Notes under the pieces: generated by a model
What the model saw: only the letters and a program-made list of their open reading frames with translations
What the model was told of the DNA's origin: nothing
Database searches by the model: none
Source: Uranotaenia lowii
Lineage: Eukaryota > Arthropoda > Insecta > Diptera > Culicidae
DNA: 64,000 bases
Assembly (NCBI RefSeq): GCF_029784155.1
Contig: NC_073693.1
Span: 141,411,988-141,475,987, forward strand
Direction: 5' to 3'
In this document: one piece after another, positions 57,625 through 64,000 of the stretch
Layout of the letters: the number at the start of each line of letters is the position of its first letter
Numbering within the stretch: the stretch's first letter is position 1
Translations under genes and position numbers: made by a program

Positions 57625-58900
57625 CGGTGACATCCCAGATCGTGGCTTGTCGATGGTTGGCCGGGGCGATTGAACTTATATGCCCACTCGATCCCAAAAA
57701 CGGTCGAATTCTGATAAAACTGGATCCCATTATTAGAGGGACATCCATGTAGGGGGTAACATTTTCTTTGGAAATGTTATCAATAGTACATTGAACCGTT
57801 TAAGATAATTTGAATTAATTCTTTAAATCAGAGAGCATTTCAAGTTGCCCCATCCAAGGACGCTCCCAGATGAAAAATTGAAACACAACGCTTCTTCTCC
57901 ATTTCTCCGTGAGATTTTTTCTGCTGGAGTCATTTGAAAAATTATGCACACGCGCTTCTTGTTCTTCACCTGAAGTTCGCAAATTTTCGTGTTGCATTTC
58001 AAGTTTTTCCGTTTTCGCTGGGCCAGAAGTAGCTGCGCTATAAATAAAGCCTCGCAGATAGGGCCTTTGACCCGAATTTGGGCAAATGGATTTCGATTTT
58101 AATCGATTTCGGTTGAGGAAGAAATTTTGAAAAATTGAAACAAAGCCACGCAGCTGCCATGAGCGTTCTTTCGTATTCGAAAGCGGAAACGGCTAAATTC
58201 TCCTATGAGGAGAACGGTAAGCAAAACGATCTTCAGATCGATAGTAGCCGAACAACACTTCATTGATTGTTGCTGTATCATCTTATTGAGATGACTTGAG
58301 GTGACTTAGGCTGAGAGCTATTCCGATTGGGTGGGTGGGAAGATGACCAGCCTCGTGTCGTCTTGATCTAAACGTTCTGACCAAGTTCTGAATGTGTAGA
58401 CGGGTGATCAGACGTACTGCCACCATAACTTATTAGGTGGAGCGGAATATATTAGCGCTGCTGTTGTAAAATTGTGTGAGGTCATTCTAAGCTTTTCGAA
58501 TGTTTGGAGCTTTGCTGGTGAATTAAGATTGTGATGTTTGGTGAATGAATATTTAGTAAAAAAAAGTTTAAAACGAGAGCTTTTTTCAATTGTGTAAAAT
58601 TACATGTATGTTTTATCAACAACCTTCAAAGTCTAGCCATATGACTAGATAGAGCGTGTTCTGGTTCAAATAAAACATAGGACTTAGTCAAGTATAACGA
58701 ATGTATTTAAGACGATCCAGACTATCTAACGTATTTTATTCGACTGCTCATCATTGCAAAATACACTGAGATGAATACTTAAGGCTTATTCATATTATAC
58801 GAGGGGCTATTGGACGATACAACAGAGCGAGCTTATAATTCCAGGTGATATTAAACTCCTCATGCATCTGGAGAAATATATGAGGACCTTGGAGCCACAG
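57625..58900. other. Upstream flank of gene 2, no gene recognised
   Basis: The region is less AT-rich than average to about 58450 and may hold regulatory sequence. Short frames on the minus strand lack domains. A CTATAAATAAAG word on the plus strand near 58037 has no gene behind it in the visible sequence. Confidence 0.35.
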
Positions 58901-59115
58901 GGGTATATCTAAGTGCATAAAAGTTAATTTCAAGAAAACACGCTATTAAGTTGTTGTCATTGGCACTTTTTCTACATTTTAAGAATGTATAAAAATTTTT
59001 TCACGAATGTAGAAGTATGTCAATAAAATTCTATAAATCATCTAGTATAGTTTGAAACAAAGAGAATCGTTTGCAATATTAACTCAAAATCGATCATTTT
59101 TGCACTTCTATCCTT
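58901..59115. mobile_element. Short element with GGGTATA..AAGTGCATAA ends
   Basis: It starts GGGTATATCTAAGTGCATAA and ends TTTTTGCACTTCTATCC, giving a loose inverted repeat (GGRTAKAAGTGCA). It resembles 38149-38435 internally (AAGAAAACAC, AGTATGT.AAT.AAA, AATATAGTTTGA, GAATCGTTT in order). No target duplication was settled. Confidence 0.45.
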
Positions 59116-59689
59116 TTGGCTTTGAGGCGCTTATATGTTTGTATAAGAACATGGATTTGAATGTTAACTCTTCAAAAGATTCATGGTTAAACGAAATTAA
59201 AAGCTATTGACAACTTTAAGAATGCGACGATACGTTGATCATTAAAAAAAATCATGTCCCATGAATAAGGCAGAGAAATAACCTGAAGCGATTTGATGGA
59301 GAAGATCCTGTTTTTGCGCTAAATGTGACAAAGAAAAGCCCTGAGACCGTTGCACAGTTCCTTAAAAGTTTCAGAAAACGATAGCTATTATTTTCGATAA
59401 GAAGGTCATCGATTTCTTTCAAACAGGTTCTGATAATTAAAATCACTGTTTCGAATGTTCTTTTGGCTCTGGTAAAAACCAAACCAATCGCTTATCGTTT
59501 GGCCAAGTTTTATCGGTCGCCATTGAGGCCAATAAGTTCAAACCATCCAAAGAGTTGTTTTATTCATCTGATGCATTTCCCCTATAAAATGTCTCACTTA
59601 TTTATATTCTACATGATTTTGTTTAAAGGAAACATCATAAAATTTCTTTAGAGAAGAATAATTATAACTAAAATCGATCCTTGTGTTTA
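59116..59689. other. Intergenic stretch, nothing recognised
   Basis: No supported gene; short frames on both strands lack domains. Confidence 0.35.
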
Positions 59690-61585
59690 TTTTTTTTTTG
59701 TAAATTCTTTATTTGAAACGGCTCATGCCTTTAGGCTTTAAAGAGCCAAACTCGTTTTGTTTGATAACAATTGTGTGCTTATATCTAGTTCACTTTTAAA
59801 GAAAAAAGAAGATAGATAGGGAAATATGAAAATGAAAAGAGTTATAGACGAAGATCAATAGACACATTCCACCGTGACGTGAAATCGCTTTTCCGAACTT
59901 TTCTGCACTGTTATCGTTCTAGAAGTCAACCAATTTACTAGTAAATGAAAAAAATTGTAGCAAACGGTCGCAAATTGAATTTCCTTCAAAATGAATATAA
60001 TTTGGTCATTACAAAATTTAAGTTGTTTTTGTTGTGATTGATTACTTTTGTGACGTGAATTCATGCTAGAATTAACCATTTCGGACTTTAGTACATACAT
60101 CTTTGAATTCCTGTTCTCTCTGTGGAAATAGAATATCGGTGTCTTCGAATGAGTTGTAAAGAAAACAATTACCCACAATTTGATGTACAAAACTTCTCGA
60201 TTGAACAATAACGAACGAAGTTATGTTGATTTGAAGTTGTGACGTGAATTCACTCAGTTCAAACAGAACAGGGTAGTTGACTGAATTCACGTCACGAAAT
60301 ATAAAGTTATACTGTGGTTATACTGAACCATTCTTTGGAGTCTTCAAATTTTATGTACACTTTCAAAAACGATATTTTGTTGTTCCGACTTTTACAATCA
60401 TAAATTTTTAGTATCTGCACCTAACTTTTTCCTTATTTTGATTGACACTTGAATAACAACATATTGAGGGATCATATGTTAAAATAACTACTGTCTTTAT
60501 TTAAAGATTCACCAAAAAAAAATTTTTTATTTTTTTTTTCAATCTTTTTGTATTTTTTCTTGAAAATAATGAACTTATTGAAAAATCAACTAAATTATGC
60601 TCGATTTGTCATAATCCGACCATCTGGAGGGTCAAAACAGCTTTCAGAGCACATTTTCATATAAAATTTAACGAAAAATCAAATTTTGTGACGTGAATTC
60701 ACTCATTCGCGCTGTTGTAACTCAGGTAGATTCCAACCGATTTCTATAAATTTTTGTGTTTCAGAATCGTCTTATCATTTTTAAAGAAAATCTCATTTTT
60801 TTATTTAAAAAAAAGTCAGAGTTTTCTCGTAAAATTAAAAACTTTTCTTTTTTGTGACGTGAATTCACTCATTTGCGACTGTTTTTGTTCGCTTTTCAAA
60901 CCAACTATATTGGATATAAACAAATTCTTTTTTCTACAAAATGAAGCCGTGTTTTTTGGCTTCAGAACATACTAAAAATATTGCCGAAAAAAAATCATCC
61001 ATATATTAAAATTAATGATTTTGTAAAAGTTGTCAAAAACACCACTTTTTTCAACAAAAAAACTGATTTTCAAAATTATCTAACACATGTGTAAAAAAAC
61101 TTTTTTCTCTTTTTTCCGTTGGTTTTGTGTGATTTGAATTATCAAAATTATAGACAATTTTGAGATTTTTTGATACGCGAACGGATAAAAATCACTTTTG
61201 AGCGGTACAAGCGCGTGGAATGTGTCAATAGCTTTTAGGAAAAAGTATATTTCGAACATGTAGTCCAAGTCTATCACAGCCAGCACATCTCTAACTGGAC
61301 CATAGGGTGGTTTTCCTCGGGCCCGAAGGGAATCTATGAAGTTCGTTCTAGCGACAAGATGGACCTCACACGACCAAACAATATGCTCGATGTCATGATA
61401 ACCTTGGCCGCAACCACATAGATTGCTGCCAGCAATATCAAAACGATAGGGTACCGCGTCTAAGGAATAATGATTGGACATGAGACGAGAAAATATACGA
61501 ATAAAATCTCGACTCAGGTCCAATCTATTAAACCAGGATTGAGGGCTTACCCTTGGGATAATTGAGTGCAGCTCCTTTGTGTTTA
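59690..61585 (-). pseudogene. 5'-truncated non-LTR retrotransposon (ORF2 C-terminus and 3' UTR), interrupted by an insertion
   Basis: On the minus strand, from about 61585, a frame encodes LHSIIPRVSPQSWFNRLDL, RIFSRLMSNHYSLDAVPYRF and CGCGQGYHDIEHIVWSCE, the region at the end of RNase-H-bearing LINE ORF2 proteins (I, LOA and R1-like groups) with a conserved Cys/His motif. The frame is interrupted at 61226 by a 1.37 kb element; beyond it at 59860 only a few codons remain before TAA at 59842-59844. A 3' UTR follows, with AAGCCTAAAGGCATGAGCCG, an AATAAA-like word and a poly(A) tail (59690-59699). The 5' end is lost, as is usual for LINE copies. Confidence 0.85.
59861..61226. mobile_element. Non-autonomous element with GACACATTCCAC ends and AATA duplication (copy 2)
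   Basis: It is collinear with copy 1 at 46909-48237. The ends GACACATTCCAC and GTGGAATGTGTC are exact inverted repeats, and AATA flanks both sides (59857-59860 and 61227-61230). GTGACGTGAATTCAC words occur at about 59873, 60049, 60239, 60284 (complement), 60688 and 60855. The insertion lies within a LINE coding region, so the LINE is the older element. Confidence 0.9.
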
Positions 61586-63459
61586 GTTAACTTTAATAAT
61601 TACACCTTACGATCAAAATTTATTGATACAAAACCTTTCCACTTCTCAAAACATTATATATTAATGATTAAAGACAATAAAAATTATTATTTCCACTTAA
61701 ATTTTTTGTTTCGCCAAATTCACGGCTTCGCCATATTCACGTTGAATTTTTTTTTTAACCGTGATAAAATCGAAAAACTAGTGTAATGACTTTTATGGCA
61801 TCAAAAATTTATCAAAATCTATACATACTTACATATACATACACATATATACATACACACATACTTTTTTATTAGATTTGTTAAAGTGGAAGATTTGAAC
61901 ATATAAAAATTAGCTGAATATTTTTATTTTGCAGAGAAAAGCTTTTGAATTAACGAAGTAAAGGGTAATAAATTTTCTTTAGATAAGCTAGCTTTATTCA
62001 TGACGTTTCTCAAGATTTAGCTCACCATTGCCAAAATTCAGAAGTATGAGGTTAAATTCAACTGAAATAAATGAAACTGAAAATTTTAATCTTCAAAAAT
62101 TTCATCTCATATCTCATATCTTAAAAACAAAATTGTTTAAAATTGTTCTATTCCATAGTAAATATCATGTTTATGTTGGCTCCAAAAAAGGTAGCCATTT
62201 GTTCAGCAGCATTAGCCAGCAATCGCTAAATTAATCACGGAAGCGATCGAAAATTTGACAAAAAGTTCATCAAACAGCTAAGAATCGATCCCACGCTATC
62301 TATCATGAGAGTTTAGGAGGCTAATTAGTTTAGGGGTTTAACCCCCCTTGAAGGTTTTTTCCGAGTAAAATTTTCACCGTAGAATCGGGAAAATATTTAT
62401 ATTAAAAGGTGTTTAAGAATAAGTGTTAGTAAGCAAGTCAGAAATTTGCCTCGCCTCTGGCGGAATGGAGCCTTAAATTACCCTAGGCTTGAGGCATATC
62501 ATTTTACGACACTATATGATGTTCACGAATTCAAATTAATTTCTAATTTTGAATTTCGATTTGCAATTGACAATTGCAATTAACATTTTGTATTAAAATT
62601 CTTAACTTGACGTACAAAATTCCGACCTCGTCTTTAGAATGGGTTTTTATTAAAATATTTAACTAAACTAGAACAGAGTTTGAAATGAACCATTTTAATT
62701 TCAATATTAATTCATCAAATACTTATTTTATACATCGTTACAAAAACACCATGTTGGACACCATGTAACAGGCGTTTACCTCTCACGATGGTCCAAAAGT
62801 TAGCAAAACAAATCCAAAATCTAATATCCTCTGCTTAATTACTATAAAAAATTGATTTGAAAATAAATGTTGATTTATTACAAATATTATATTATTACTA
62901 TTATTATTATTTCATCCGACATTCTGAGTCTACATGAGTTCTTAACAAACTAAGGTAATTTAAAGCTATACAATCATTTGCTTGTTCTTCTCAATGTTCA
63001 ACATAACATATAAAAAGGTTCAGATAAATCACACAAACCCAAAAAATTTACATTTTTCCGAGGTTCAATGCTTATGATACATTCACAGCCAGATCTTGTC
63101 AGCATCCCGGTTAGTAGTAAAAGTCCCAGCTAACATGAAATCGTAATAGAAATGATAATCCAAATCAAATATAAAGACATTTTCAATAACCATCGTAAAC
63201 AAGTTGGTATTGAGTGATTTTCTATCATTCATTTACGACAAGCTTTGCCCAAAAATAGTTGAGTCGTATAGCAGTCTAGTCAATTCGTAAATATGTCTCC
63301 AAAAAGTTGGGAATATGCTAATCCAACATTTACGACTTGAGTGAACTGATTTACAATAAATGGTCGGTCCATTGATTGAAACTCTATCCGATCTCTCCCT
63401 TTCTTCCTTTCACCGGTTCGTAAAATGAAAATCTCACCTATAGAGCTATAGCGTGGTTC
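61586..63459. other. AT-rich intergenic stretch; microsatellite at 61821-61865
   Basis: A (CATA/TACA)n microsatellite covers about 61821-61865. AGGGGTTTAACCCCCC near 62331 recalls GGGGGTTAAACCCCCCC at about 29-45. TTTACGA words cluster at 63130-63360. No gene is supported. Confidence 0.4.
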
Positions 63460-63467
63460 ATATCAAC

Positions 63468-63600
63468 TGATGAGTTGGCATCGTGGTAAGATACCGGACT
63501 GCGAACTCGGAGAACTGGAGTGTTCAAATCTCGGTCGAGGAAATTTTTTCGTTCCACTCAAATTACTCAAAATCATTTATTTTGCATTTTGTGGCGAAAT
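63468..63600 (+). mobile_element. tRNA-derived SINE or tRNA-like fragment
   Basis: TTGGCATCGTGGTAAGATA (A-box position) and GTGTTCAAATCTCGG (B-box position) lie about 45 bp apart in a tRNA-like arrangement, followed by a non-tRNA AT-rich body. The acceptor stem is not complete enough for a functional tRNA. The 3' end is approximate. Confidence 0.5.
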
Positions 63601-63743
63601 CAAATCGTTGGAATCATGTCATTGTAGATATATCGCCTCCACTTTTGTAGCTATATGCTATTTTGGTAAGTTTAATACAATCTTTCCATCTGGTATAATT
63701 GTTTGAATAATTCTGTTGTTCCTGCGATATTTTACTTACTTAC

Positions 63744-64000
63744 TTAATGATCCCGCGCCGATCCTCCGGTGCATAGGGCCGTGGTAAAAGACCTCCAATG
63801 TTGACGATCCGGAGCCAGCGACTTCACCTGGTCCCAGTCAAGATTCTCGTCGACAGTTCGGATTTCAGCGGCTAGGCTTCGCCGCCACGAGTTTCTGGGC
63901 CTGCCTCTTCTTCGATGACCTTCTGGATTCCAGTCAAGCGCCTCTCTGCAAATCTCGTTTTCATCTTTTCGCAGCGTGTGCCCAATCCATCTCCACTTAC
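63744..64000 (-). CDS. Non-LTR retrotransposon ORF2, C-terminal 85 residues (partial, continues past the window)
   Basis: On the minus strand a frame enters from the window end and runs to TAA at 63744-63746. It encodes WRWIGHTLRKDENEICREAL, a basic GHRRRGRPRNSWRRSL segment and a QHWRSFTTALC tail. This 'W.GH.LR....I...AL.W.P.G.R.RGRP..TWRR' layout is characteristic of the C-terminus of endonuclease/reverse-transcriptase proteins of several LINE clades. No stop interrupts the visible part. TAAG repeats follow the stop (TTACTTACTTACT on the plus strand, 63732-63744), a tandem-repeat tail typical of such elements. Most of the element lies outside the window. Confidence 0.85.
   Translation of the reverse strand, partial: KWRWIGHTLRKDENEICREALDWNPEGHRRRGRPRNSWRRSLAAEIRTVDENLDWDQVKSLAPDRQHWRSFTTALCTGGSARDH

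Noticed and set aside
58037..58050. Plus-strand TATA-like word CTATAAATAAAG as a promoter
   Set aside because: No initiator, leader or coding frame follows in a convincing way.

Overview
The window reads as nuclear DNA of a dipteran, most likely a mosquito. It is AT-rich, has long introns, and is packed with short inverted-repeat DNA elements, tRNA-derived SINEs and broken non-LTR retrotransposons. One Tc1/mariner element carries a DD37E catalytic spacing, a subgroup known mainly from mosquitoes (ITmD37E). The species cannot be named from this sequence.

Only two host genes can be supported. Gene 1 (+) is the 3' part of a Gln/Pro-rich protein: a 3.1 kb exon at 4335-7425 and a terminal exon at 18348-18738, joined in phase across a 10.9 kb intron. 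Its first coding exon is not recognisable and is probably upstream of the window. Gene 2 (-) has a single coding exon at 48616-49539 for a 307-residue secreted Thr/Ser-rich protein with YLP-like motifs. An intron acceptor sits directly before its ATG. A TATA box plus an ATG-free leader ending in a donor site at 57467-57624 is proposed as its promoter and 5' UTR exon, which implies a 7.9 kb intron.

Layout: 1-3994 holds abutting or nested inverted-repeat elements and a degenerate repeat. 4335-18738 is gene 1, whose intron holds two copies of a 9-bp-TSD element, a foldback element, and a three-layer nest (SINE inside a TA-flanked element inside a dead Tc1/mariner transposase). 20105-36576 is a 16.5 kb structure in which near-identical 861 bp inverted arms flank about 13.5 kb of a 13-bp satellite; a later 853 bp TA-flanked insertion lies in the right arm only. 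36577-48237 is repeat-rich, with a SINE pair, Harbinger-, hAT- and piggyBac-type MITEs, a 250 bp tandem duplication with a conserved hairpin, and a 1.3 kb element with a 4 bp TSD. 48465-57624 is gene 2, with an ITmD37E element and a perfectly uniform 4.7 kb array of a 9-bp unit in the proposed intron. 57625-64000 holds a LINE 3' end interrupted a few codons before its stop by a second copy of the 4-bp-TSD element, a SINE, and the 3' end of another LINE running off the window.

The two genes show no operon-like or pathway link; both probably encode extracellular (cuticle or matrix type) proteins, which is inference. The most unusual content is structural: the arm-bounded 13-bp satellite with recurring variant cassettes, the invariant 9-bp array, and several short elements that each carry a private internally repeated motif.
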